Origin: UBA4582 sp047630175 | GTDB lineage: Bacteria > Pseudomonadota > Gammaproteobacteria > Pseudomonadales > Azotimanducaceae | Assembly (NCBI GenBank): GCA_047630175.1 | Contig: JBLHVI010000092.1 | Coordinates: 1-13,016 of the forward strand | Reading direction: 5' to 3' | DNA length: 13,016 nucleotides | In this document: piece after piece, positions 1-8,600 of the stretch | Layout of the letters: every line of letters begins with the position of its first letter | Position numbering within the stretch: position 1 is the first letter of the stretch | Translations under genes and position numbers: made by a program | The notes under the pieces: generated by a model | Database searches by the model: none | What the model saw: the letters and a program-made list of their open reading frames with translations, nothing else | What the model was told of the DNA's origin: nothing

Positions 1-551
1 GTGCCGAACATCGGATGGTCTTTAGCAGGCAGGGGATCCGATAAAATGACTGGCAAAGGTACCAAGGCAATTGGTTTAGGTACAATTTTCTGCGCCATCC
101 GCACATTACGAATTTTTGACCAATCATCGCGACTGCGCAGTTTCCGCACGACGCCGTTCGACGGATATTCATGCAAAAGAATATTGTTAGCAGAACACAG
201 GCCTCTAACGGCAATGTCTCGGTCATAAGTCCATCGATTGCCCGTCTCTTCGAACGTATGTATTGCGTTGATTTCGTAATCCAAGTGAAGCGCGTTTAGA
301 ACCTCACAAGCATCGCCAACTTTAATAATAAGCGGTTGTCCTAAACTGCTCAGCGATGTGTTTAAGTCAACCAAACAGTCGTGAATGAAATACCAGTGCC
401 GCTTCGATGCAAATGGCTGAACCCAGTATTCTGGCTCAACAATATACAGCGGTAGTACCGCCGCACCGGTCTGTGAAACGGCAAACAACGGCGCGTGGTC
501 AGTGATGCGCAAATCACGTTTAAACCAAACGATTTCCAACGAATCACGCAT
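1..551 (-). CDS. Cryptochrome/photolyase family flavoprotein, N-terminal part (cut by window edge)
   Basis: Seen: an open frame from an ATG at 551 running off the left edge, 183 codons visible. The start reads MRDSLEIVWFKRDLRITDH, the classic N-terminal signature of the cryptochrome/photolyase family (VWFKRDLRxxDH at residues 8-19). Next comes the alpha/beta antenna domain, with a first strand-loop around LPLYIVEPEYW, and then HTFEETGNRWTYDRD near residues 98-112, leading to the linker region. The C-terminal FAD-binding domain lies outside the window. Family knowledge: members bind FAD and use blue light to repair pyrimidine dimers, or act as photoreceptors; they are cytoplasmic. The ATG overlaps the end of the upstream kinase gene by 8 bases, which suggests translational coupling in one operon. 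Whether it is a repair enzyme or a cryptochrome cannot be decided without the FAD domain. Confidence 0.9.
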   Translation of the reverse strand, partial: MRDSLEIVWFKRDLRITDHAPLFAVSQTGAAVLPLYIVEPEYWVQPFASKRHWYFIHDCLVDLNTSLSSLGQPLIIKVGDACEVLNALHLDYEINAIHTFEETGNRWTYDRDIAVRGLCSANNILLHEYPSNGVVRKLRSRDDWSKIRNVRMAQKIVPKPIALVPLPVILSDPLPAKDHPMFG

Positions 552-1881
552 TGGCGTCAATAAGATAGGGCTGCAATAACGCGACAATATCCACTGCTGC
601 AGACAGCCGTGCACAAATTAGAAAAATTCCAGCGAATTTTCGATGCAACAACAAGACATCAATGGGCAAAGGCGGTGGCATAAAACCATCGGCTATAAGC
701 GCTAAACCATCGGCCTGCAATTGTTTGGCGATGGCCTGGTCGCTAAATTCAAACACCTCGCTCGCCGACAGCGTCTCAAATATAAGTTGCATCATGCGCA
801 AGATCTGCTCCCGATGCGCCGCACTGGCTTTAGTACTAACAAAACCAATGTCGTCTGCCGCCTCCATGAGAGCGATATCGTCTTTTGCCAGACCTGCGTG
901 AATCAACTGACGGTATTGCGCTATGACTGATGGTGCAATTTCCCGCGTCGCACCAAAATCGAGCAACACAATCCTTTGCGTATCTGGCTGGTATCGATAG
1001 TTCGCAAAATTCGGGTCTGTTTGCATGACCCCAAACTCAAACAATTCTTGGAGTGTCAGTGCAACAAGATGCTTTGCAACTTGATTACGCACTTTCTGTG
1101 AAAGCCCAGCAACCTCATCTACCGAGATTCCGCTAACGAATTCCATCGCCAAGATACTTGGCGTACTCCAATCGTCATAAATGCGAGGAATAACAAAATG
1201 TGGTGTGTCGCCCAGAAGCGCTTGAAACCGCCTAAGGTGTACTGCCTCTGCCTGATAGTCAGTTTCTTCATGCAGTTGTTGGCGCACTTCCTGTAAATAA
1301 GGTGTTAACTCGAACTCTTGAGGGAGCAAACCAGATAGTTTGATCAAAACGCCGATGTTTTCGACGTCACTGTCTATGCTACTCGCGACCCCTGGGTATT
1401 GAACCTTGATCGCCAAGCTGCCCCCGTCATTGAGTTGCGCGCGATGTACCTGACCAATAGATGCTGCCGCGATGGGGCGCATGTCGAACGATTTAAATGA
1501 CTCGAGCCAGTTGTCGGGCCATTGAGCGGCCAGCACTCGCTTAAGTTGGAATGGCGGCATGCTGTCTGCATTTTCGCGAAGCCGGGCCATAATGTGCGCC
1601 AGCTCAGGCGGCAGAAAATTACCCGTATCCATAGACACAAGTTGACCAATTTTCATCGCTGCTCCGCGCAGTTGGGCTAACTGATCTGTGACGCGAATAA
1701 TATTTCTTGGCGTTAACAAAAGATCCCGTAAAGCTGGACGCTGTCCTTTGCCAAACTGCGCAATACCGTTCACGGCCATATTGCTCGCAACGCCTATGGC
1801 CATAAAACCCATGCGCCCGAGTCTGGACAGTCGTCTATGAGGGACGGGGACAGCCCGCCGGTCTTTTGGTTTTTCGGTCAT
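544..1881 (-). CDS. ABC1/UbiB-family atypical kinase, COQ8/ADCK3-like
   Basis: Seen, from the ATG at 1881 (445 residues): KxGQ motif as KIGQ at about 77-80, Ala-rich loop AAASIGQVH starting near 138, nucleotide-site Lys in AIKVQYPG (about 159), ExD-type EETD near 205-208, catalytic segment QTDPNFANY near 287-295, and LLDFGATRE with its DFG Asp near 308. These are the defining motifs of the ABC1 atypical kinases. QTDPN followed by LLDFGATRE resembles eukaryotic COQ8/ADCK3 more than E. coli UbiB. Family knowledge: members support ubiquinone synthesis as ATPases or kinases, usually at membranes. A hydrophobic C-terminal stretch (LHRKFAGIFLICARL) may contact membrane. A TTG at 1899 in the same frame would add six residues; neither start has a clear Shine-Dalgarno sequence, and ATG is preferred. 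The stop overlaps the photolyase start. A role in ubiquinone biology is inferred; the real substrate is unknown. Confidence 0.93.
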   Translation of the reverse strand: MTEKPKDRRAVPVPHRRLSRLGRMGFMAIGVASNMAVNGIAQFGKGQRPALRDLLLTPRNIIRVTDQLAQLRGAAMKIGQLVSMDTGNFLPPELAHIMARLRENADSMPPFQLKRVLAAQWPDNWLESFKSFDMRPIAAASIGQVHRAQLNDGGSLAIKVQYPGVASSIDSDVENIGVLIKLSGLLPQEFELTPYLQEVRQQLHEETDYQAEAVHLRRFQALLGDTPHFVIPRIYDDWSTPSILAMEFVSGISVDEVAGLSQKVRNQVAKHLVALTLQELFEFGVMQTDPNFANYRYQPDTQRIVLLDFGATREIAPSVIAQYRQLIHAGLAKDDIALMEAADDIGFVSTKASAAHREQILRMMQLIFETLSASEVFEFSDQAIAKQLQADGLALIADGFMPPPLPIDVLLLHRKFAGIFLICARLSAAVDIVALLQPYLIDANA

Positions 1882-2096
1882 ACCATTAACGCGTTTCAAG
1901 GTTATGGGGCAGAGTACGGGTGAAAAGTAGATTCAGCTTGGTTTCAGACCAGTGATAGCGTCGCGCACAAGTTCTAGCAGAGTCAAACGATACACGTTTA
2001 GAAACAGAGATTGGGTCGGTTGGCTTCTGCTAGTCGCTAACCTTCAATCTGCGTTATAGTTCGCACTAGGCCGCCGACGGCTTTAGGCATCCGTGC

Positions 2097-4394
2097 ATGT
2101 TGACCCTATTCAAAGAAAAACTCTACATCTTAGTAGCCAGAGTTACACCGACGACGTTGGCGTGGCGTGGCGCGGCTGATGGGATTCTCGTCGTTGGTCT
2201 TTTTACCCTGAGCCTGTCGTTCTACTTTTCAAATATTAGTCATTTTTCGTGGCAGAAACTGCCGGCTTTCGCGGTCTTAGTCGGTTCACTATTTTTACTG
2301 GGGCTCGGGGTATTATTCGCCGTTTATGTCATTATCCGTCTACCGTCACGCTACCGCCTCACGCTCGCACTTATTGCGCCTTTCCTCACACTTTCTGTTT
2401 TTCCCGGCGCCAAACTCACTGGCTACATAGCTGGCGCCTCAGTGCTGCTGGCATGCTCGTTGGTCGGCGCCGGTTGCCGAGTTCTCGCCCAGTCAGGTGC
2501 CAATTACCGCCAACACCCCATGGCGGTGCTGGCCGTTGTGTCTGGCATATTAATTTTGTCTGCCGGTACCTACGCGATATTTAGTGACAAGGACATTGCA
2601 AACCCAAGCCTGCAGAACTATGTGCTCGATGGCAAAGCTTTAGCACTACCGAACCCGGGCCTTGCGGGAGCCTATACCGTAGCGCAAATGACCTATGGCA
2701 GCGGCAAGGACCGCCAGCGAAGCGAATATGGCACGGATGTAGATTTGCGCTCGCGATCAGTCGACGGCTCCAAACTAATAGATAACTGGGAGGGCGTGTC
2801 AGGTTGGCTACGCACGAGCTACTGGGGTTTCGACGTCACTGAATTGCCTCTACAAGGTCGCGTGTGGTATCCCGAAGGCGAAGGACCCTTCCCACTTGTG
2901 CTCATCGTGCATGGCAATCATGGTATGGAAGACTATTCAGACCCTGGCTACGATTATCTTGGCGAATTATTCGCCAGCCGGGGGATCATTCTCGCGTCCG
3001 TCGATGAAAACTTCATCAATGGAACGTATTCAGCACGGGTCGACTTGACGGCTGACCGACCCGGTTTAAAAGAAGAAAATGATGCCCGCGGATGGCTCTT
3101 ACTGGAACATTTAGCACAGTTCAGAGAATGGAATACTGCCCCCGGCAATCCCTTCTTCGGTAAGATCGACATGGATAAATTGGCATTGATCGGTCATTCT
3201 CGCGGCGGTGAGGCGGTGGGCGTCGCGGCGGCATTTAATTCACTGAGCCGATATCCAGACGACGCGTCACTTGAATTCAATTTCAACTTTAATCTCAGGG
3301 GCGTGATCGCTATCGCGCCAGTCTATGGTCAGTACGAAGCGCGAGAACGACCAACGCCGATACGCGATGTGAACTACCTTACTGTACACGGCAACATGGA
3401 CGGCGATGTGCAATCCTTTGAAGGCGTTGGCCAGTACTCACGGGTGAGTTTTAGCGGCGATGATTATCGCTTCCGCGCTAGCCTTTACATTGTTGGCGCG
3501 AACCACGGCCAATTTAATACCACTTGGGAGAACATGGACACCTCTCCTTTCAGAGGATGGTCACTGGACACTGGTCGACTGATGCAGGCACAGGAGCAGC
3601 GCGATGTCGCGCGCGTTTATTTCAGCGCGTTCCTAGAGATCGTCTTTAATGAGAAGCTAGAGTACTTGCCCCTGCTAAAAGACGCCCGCTACGGTGCTAG
3701 TTGGCTGCCCAATACTTTTTTTATCAATCAGTTTTCTGATTCCAACGAACATATTGTCGTCGATTTTGAAAATGACCTAGAGCCGTCTACGCTCGATCTT
3801 AAAGGCGGCACAATCGAGACGACAAACCTAAGCCGCTGGTATGAAGTCGCTAACGAACTCAAAAAAGATGAGCTCGATACGCACTCAGTTGTTGTGGCCT
3901 GGGACAAAAACTTCTCGAACGCAACGGCCAGCATCACATTTAGTCTAGGCCAACCTGCCAGCGGTGAGGTCATGGTTGCATCATTATCATCTGCAGGCAT
4001 CAGCAGTACGCCACCGGGTTGGCAAAACACCCACAAAGAGGGCGCTGTCGACAACAACAAAACTACTTCTGAAGAGCTGGAGGCACAAGAAAATGCAAAG
4101 AACCAACCACTAGATTGGACGATTGAGCTAGCTGACAACGCCGGCAACCGAGCTAGCCTTCTGCTAAGCACTGATTCAGTGCTCTATCCATTGATCAAGA
4201 GCATTCCGTATCGAGCCAAATTTTTGGACGACTCAAAGCAAGAGGAGGTGTTGTTTCGCCGCTTTGAGTTTCCCATTACAGATTTTCAGGCTTCAAACCC
4301 GCTATTTGATGCCGACGCTATCACCGAAATTAAGTTTGTTTTTGATCAATCAACCAAAGGCGCCATTATTCTCGACAGTATCTCGATCGACTAA
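2097..4394 (+). CDS. Membrane-anchored alpha/beta hydrolase with C-terminal beta-rich extension
   Basis: Seen: 765 residues. The N-terminal 165 residues hold about five hydrophobic segments (roughly 29-46, 55-81, 88-104, 108-128, 142-162). An alpha/beta hydrolase core follows: LVLIVHGNHG (oxyanion region, H272), nucleophile elbow IGHSRGGE with Ser368, a probable acid Asp435 in HGNMDGDV, and His470 in VGANHGQF. From about 555 to the end there is a beta-rich region ending IKFVFDQS..IILDSISID, like a galactose-binding or jelly-roll fold. Family knowledge: such cores cleave esters or related bonds. Inference: the enzyme is tethered to the inner membrane with its catalytic part probably periplasmic, but topology is not proven. 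The start ATG has only a weak AGG at 2085-2087. A TATAGT at 2055-2060 could be a -10 element, but no matching -35 is seen. It converges on the next gene. Substrate unknown; fairly sure of the fold, unsure of the role. Confidence 0.88.
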   Translation: MLTLFKEKLYILVARVTPTTLAWRGAADGILVVGLFTLSLSFYFSNISHFSWQKLPAFAVLVGSLFLLGLGVLFAVYVIIRLPSRYRLTLALIAPFLTLSVFPGAKLTGYIAGASVLLACSLVGAGCRVLAQSGANYRQHPMAVLAVVSGILILSAGTYAIFSDKDIANPSLQNYVLDGKALALPNPGLAGAYTVAQMTYGSGKDRQRSEYGTDVDLRSRSVDGSKLIDNWEGVSGWLRTSYWGFDVTELPLQGRVWYPEGEGPFPLVLIVHGNHGMEDYSDPGYDYLGELFASRGIILASVDENFINGTYSARVDLTADRPGLKEENDARGWLLLEHLAQFREWNTAPGNPFFGKIDMDKLALIGHSRGGEAVGVAAAFNSLSRYPDDASLEFNFNFNLRGVIAIAPVYGQYEARERPTPIRDVNYLTVHGNMDGDVQSFEGVGQYSRVSFSGDDYRFRASLYIVGANHGQFNTTWENMDTSPFRGWSLDTGRLMQAQEQRDVARVYFSAFLEIVFNEKLEYLPLLKDARYGASWLPNTFFINQFSDSNEHIVVDFENDLEPSTLDLKGGTIETTNLSRWYEVANELKKDELDTHSVVVAWDKNFSNATASITFSLGQPASGEVMVASLSSAGISSTPPGWQNTHKEGAVDNNKTTSEELEAQENAKNQPLDWTIELADNAGNRASLLLSTDSVLYPLIKSIPYRAKFLDDSKQEEVLFRRFEFPITDFQASNPLFDADAITEIKFVFDQSTKGAIILDSISID

Positions 4395-4413
4395 AGCGTT
4401 AAGAACAAATGCC

Positions 4414-5280
4414 TTACAGCACCCAAAACTGCCTGATAAATTCAGCGACTTTATCCACATACGCTGGTTCGAGATGAATATGGTGCGTACCTTTCATACG
4501 TTCGATGCGAAGGTTGGGGTGTTGAGCACGGCCATTCTCAATTTCAGCCTGATACCACGTGTCACCCTGCTCAGCCACGATCAATAACGCTGGGCTGCTC
4601 GCATTTTTCAATAGCAAGTCGATCTGCTCTCTACTATGACGAAGCGGTGTGGGATACCTAATTCTTGGGTCTGTACGCCAAGTGACACCGCCCTCAACAA
4701 GCTTGTGACCACGTTCAACAAGCACGCTAGCCGCGTCCATTGTCTGGTTTGTCGCTTGGGTCACACGCCGCGCCATGGACTCAAGGTCAGCGAAAACTCT
4801 GGCTTGTTGGTGCGGGTTCAAAATTTTCTCAATCGCTAGCCGACTCTGCTGAATCCTGTCTTCAGGGGAGTTACCCCCGGTAGCCTGAAAACCATCAATA
4901 TGCACCGCACTGCGCACTCTCTCTGGAAACATGGCGGCAAACTCACTGGCGATAGAAGCACCCATTGAATGACCTATAACGTGGAACTGGTGCCAATTGA
5001 GCTCGTTAGCCACCGCCAGCACATCTTGCATGTCATACAGCGGGTGATAATGTACGCCCTCAGCCCGGTGGTCAGAGTAGCCGTGCCCAGCGAAGTCCAT
5101 GGCGATGAAATTCAGCTCGGGCAGCAGCGGCGCCAGCCTGTCAAAGGTATTAGCATTATCCAGCCAGCCATGCAGACCGATCGCCGGCTCGCCGTCCGGG
5201 TTGCCCCAGCGCTTCGCAGCGATTTTCAGCCCTAGAACGTTGAACTCAATATCAATACCTTGATGATTAACTACTGTCAT
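4414..5280 (-). CDS. Alpha/beta hydrolase, serine-hydrolase-like (SERHL/epoxide-hydrolase-like superfamily)
   Basis: Seen, from the ATG at 5280 (288 residues): HGWLDN oxyanion-hole motif near 37-42, FAGHGYSD near 63-70, nucleophile elbow VIGHSMGAS with Ser105, a lid region around 130-215, a candidate acid in IVAEQGDTW near 234-242, and catalytic His in KGTHHIHLE (about 267). It has no signal peptide, so it is probably cytoplasmic. Length is typical for the family. Family knowledge: this GHSMG/HHxH pattern is found in broad-specificity esterase- and lactonase-like hydrolases; the sequence does not reveal the substrate. A GTG at 5289 in frame would add three residues. The ATG has a GAG at a reasonable distance, so it is preferred, with moderate certainty. 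Transcription runs toward the 2097-4394 gene, ending 19 bases away, with no visible terminator between them. Confidence 0.9.
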   Translation of the reverse strand: MTVVNHQGIDIEFNVLGLKIAAKRWGNPDGEPAIGLHGWLDNANTFDRLAPLLPELNFIAMDFAGHGYSDHRAEGVHYHPLYDMQDVLAVANELNWHQFHVIGHSMGASIASEFAAMFPERVRSAVHIDGFQATGGNSPEDRIQQSRLAIEKILNPHQQARVFADLESMARRVTQATNQTMDAASVLVERGHKLVEGGVTWRTDPRIRYPTPLRHSREQIDLLLKNASSPALLIVAEQGDTWYQAEIENGRAQHPNLRIERMKGTHHIHLEPAYVDKVAEFIRQFWVL

Positions 5281-5631
5281 TCTCGCCACTCGTGTTTGCT
5301 CGAAAGACTGCCATATTACCCTAAAGCTGTATGTTACCTAACCAACATATTCAGGTTGGCAAAACCGGGCTTTTTCTGCGTTAGCCCAGTCCGGAGACTC
5401 CTCCCCAATGTTCAGCTATGTCGACCCTAAAGCGGTTTTGCACCCCAAAAGGGCTCGGTGGAATGAGAATCGGACAAACTGAAGATAGGTGTCTCGGCGC
5501 AAAATAAATTTGACGATGCGCATACTGGGCAGTCAGGCATTTAACAGTCTGATAGACTATGAGAAGAGAGGTAAACTGGATTTTCTAACGCTAGACGAAC
5601 CATTGATCAGTAACTTTGAAGGAGCTGTAAC
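5281..5631. other. Intergenic region between the divergent hydrolase and P450 genes
   Basis: This 351-base stretch should carry the promoters of two divergent genes. Seen: a TTGACG at 5510-5515 and a TTGGCA at 5356-5361 that could be -35 elements, neither with a good -10 at proper spacing. There are short inverted repeats CCAAC/GTTGG (5342-5346 and 5355-5359) and GGGCT/AGCCC (5367-5371 and 5383-5387); neither is followed by a T run, so they are not convincing terminators. A 24-codon open frame starts at 5408 and ends at 5482. In the same frame, after a further stop, an open stretch runs from 5489 through the P450 start to 5674. No protein family was recognised there. No regulator gene lies next to the P450, unlike bacilli, where a repressor gene adjoins the CYP102 gene. 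Confidence 0.5.
5618..5624 (+). promoter_or_regulatory. Strong ribosome binding site of the P450 fusion gene
   Basis: GAAGGAG lies 7 bases before the GTG at 5632. It decides this start: the GTG fits the expected N terminus of CYP102 proteins, and no better initiator is nearby. Confidence 0.85.
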
Positions 5632-8600
5632 GTGCCAGTATTTCCCGAACCGAAAGGCAAATTACCCGGCCTAGGCCATAGCCGATTAATTGACCCTGCC
5701 GCGCCAGTCCAATCGTTGTTGGAACTATCGAAAGAGCTCGGTGAAATTTTCCGCTTGCAGCTTCCGGGTGGACAATTGTTGGTCGTCTCTAGTCAGCGCT
5801 TAGTTGATGAGCTTTGCGACGAGAGCCGCTTCGATAAAAAAGTCAGCGGGCCGTTACACAATATTCGAGATATTGCTTTAGACGGGTTGTTTACCGCCAG
5901 AACAAAAGAACCTAACTGGCAGAAAGCTCACAATATACTCATGCCGGCATTCAGCATGGGCGCTATGTCGAACTACTTTCCAATGATGCTCGAGATCGCT
6001 GAGCAGATGATGACGCGTTGGAGTCAACTTAATGCCAATGATGAAATAGATGTGCCTGCAGACATGGTCCGGCTAACACTCGACACCATCGGTTTGTGCG
6101 GCTTTGACTATCGCTTCAATTCGTTCAGCCGTGATGAACCCCATCCTTTTATCGACAGTATGCTGGCAGCATTGCAGGAGTCTATTGACCGAGCAGTCGC
6201 GATACCTATGATGCATTCCCTCAATGTCAGTCGCAGGCATCGTTATGAAAAGCACGTCGATAATCTTAAAACCATCGTCGATGCGGTGATCGCCGAGCGT
6301 AAAGCCGACGGCGGCGCATCAAATGCGAAGGACCTGTTAAGCCTCATGCTCACTGGCGCCGACCCAGCGACCGGCGAGAAGCTTTCGGATGAAAACATTC
6401 GTTACCAAATTATTACCTTTTTGATTGCCGGACACGAAACAACCAGTGGGTTATTGTCTTTTACCCTGCAGTACTTGATCAAACACCCGGCCGTGCTTAA
6501 ACGCGCCTATGCGGAGGTCGATGCGGTATTCGGTGCTGATCTTGACAGCCCACCTACGCTCGCGCAGGTGGGACGACTTCCCTACATTCGACAGGTGCTC
6601 AACGAAGCCTTGCGGTTGTACCCAACGGCGCCAGCATTCACGGTAATGCCCCTCGAGGATACATTGCTGGCAGGGGTTTACCCGCTAAAGGCTGGTCAAC
6701 CGATAATGATACTCATTGGCGGACTACACCGGGACGAAAAGGTCTGGGGTGATAATCCCGAGTTATTTGACCCCGAGCGTTTTTCACCAGAGGTTGCCGC
6801 AAAGCGATTACCGAACGCTTTCAAACCCTTCGGTAACGGTCAACGCGCTTGCATTGGCAGTCAGTTTGCATTGCAAGAATCTGTGTTGGCATTGGGTATG
6901 GCGCTACAGCGTTTTAAGTTCGTCGATCACACGAATTATCAATTAGCGGTGAAAGAGACACTCACCTTAAAGCCTGATGATTTTAGACTGCGTCTGAAGA
7001 AACGTAGCGCAGAGGATCGAGATCTTAGCAGTCAGAAAACCAGCGTGACTGTTGAGCCAACGCAAAAAACGACTGCCACGAATCTAAAGACCGATCATGG
7101 CACGCCATTGCTCGTCTTACACGGCAGTAACATGGGCACGGCGCAACAAATCGCCGCGCGCTTGGCCGAGGAAGGAGCGTCGGTAGGATTCGTTGTCAAA
7201 ACAGGTAGCTTGGACGAATATACTGACAATCTGCCCCGCGACGGCGTGACCTTGTTTGTTGCCGCCTCCTACAATGGTACGCCAACTGACGATGCTAAAA
7301 AATTCATGGCCTGGTTAACGTCAACCGACCAAGATCTTACGCATGTGCGTTATGGCGTATTTGGCGTCGGCAATCGTGATTGGGCAACCACCTATCAACG
7401 CGTACCTAGACTCATTGACGAACGCATGGAAGCGCTCGGTGCTGAACGCTTGGTACCCCGTGGAGAAGCCGATGCCCGGAGTGATTTTTTTGGTGACATC
7501 GATACCTATAGCCAAAATGTATGGCCTAGACTGGCGGTATCTTTAGGCATGGCGGTTGTTGCGCCAACCGAGCTCGGCGAGCGGTTTAGTATTGACTTGC
7601 TTAACACCGACGACAGCAATATGGCTTTTCTGACGCATCATTCATTATCACCGATGATGGTAGTCGTTAATGATGAAATGGTCGATACAAAAGTCGATTT
7701 CGGTGCCAGTAAGCGTCATATCAGTGTCGCTCTACCCACAGGCGTTACCTATAAAACCGGCGACCATTTGCTCGTGATGCCACACAATCCAAAGACTAAC
7801 GTTGAACGTGCTGCGACGCGGTTCGGCATGACCTTAGCCCAACGCATACGTTTATCACTCAGACACGGCGCCGCCGGCGCGATGCCTGTCGATAGCGTTA
7901 TTACCATAGAGAATTTACTGAGTCGTTATGTCGAACTCTGCGACCCTGCCACCGCACGTCAGATAAAGCTATTAGCTGAACACGCATCGTGCCCTCCTGA
8001 TGTGGCTGCCTTGACCACCCTGGCAGAGACTGAGAACTACAAATCAGAGGTGCTTGATAAACGTGTCTCGTTGCTGGACCTGCTTGAACGCTTTCCCAGC
8101 ATCGAATTACCCTTTGCGCTGTTCATTGATCAATTAGCCGAGTTACACCCGCGATACTATTCAATCGCGTCATCGCATTTATGCTCACCCCTGCACGTTG
8201 ATATTGCCATCAGTTGCGTCGAAGGCGCCGCCTACAGCGGCAGCGGTGACTATTTTGGTGCCTGCAGCACCACGCTGGCTCATGCCGCCGTCGATGGGCC
8301 TATACTCGCCAGAGTAAGACCCGTTGATTCCGGCTTCCTGCCACCACAAGATTTACAGCAACCGCTTATCATGATCGGACCAGGAACCGGTGTGGCACCC
8401 TTTCGCGGTTTCATTCAAGACCGCATGTCGCATCATAGCCAAGGCCTAGACATGGCAGAGGCTTTGTTGTTTTTCGGCTGTCGACACCCCGATGTCGATG
8501 ACATCTATGCCAACGAAATTAATGATGCACAACAGGCCGGGGTGGTCGAGTGCGTTAGAGCCTACTCAAGACTGCCGGGGCACCCTTATCACTATGTGCA

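Noticed and set aside
1974..2033. Eight-base inverted repeat CTAGCAGA / TCTGCTAG upstream of the membrane hydrolase
   Set aside because: The arms are 44 bases apart and a perfect 8-base pair is not surprising in a 200-base region; no promoter aligns with it.
3728..4171. 147-codon minus-strand open frame within the membrane hydrolase gene
   Set aside because: Antisense shadow of the real gene, with low-complexity Ser/Leu content and no start signal.
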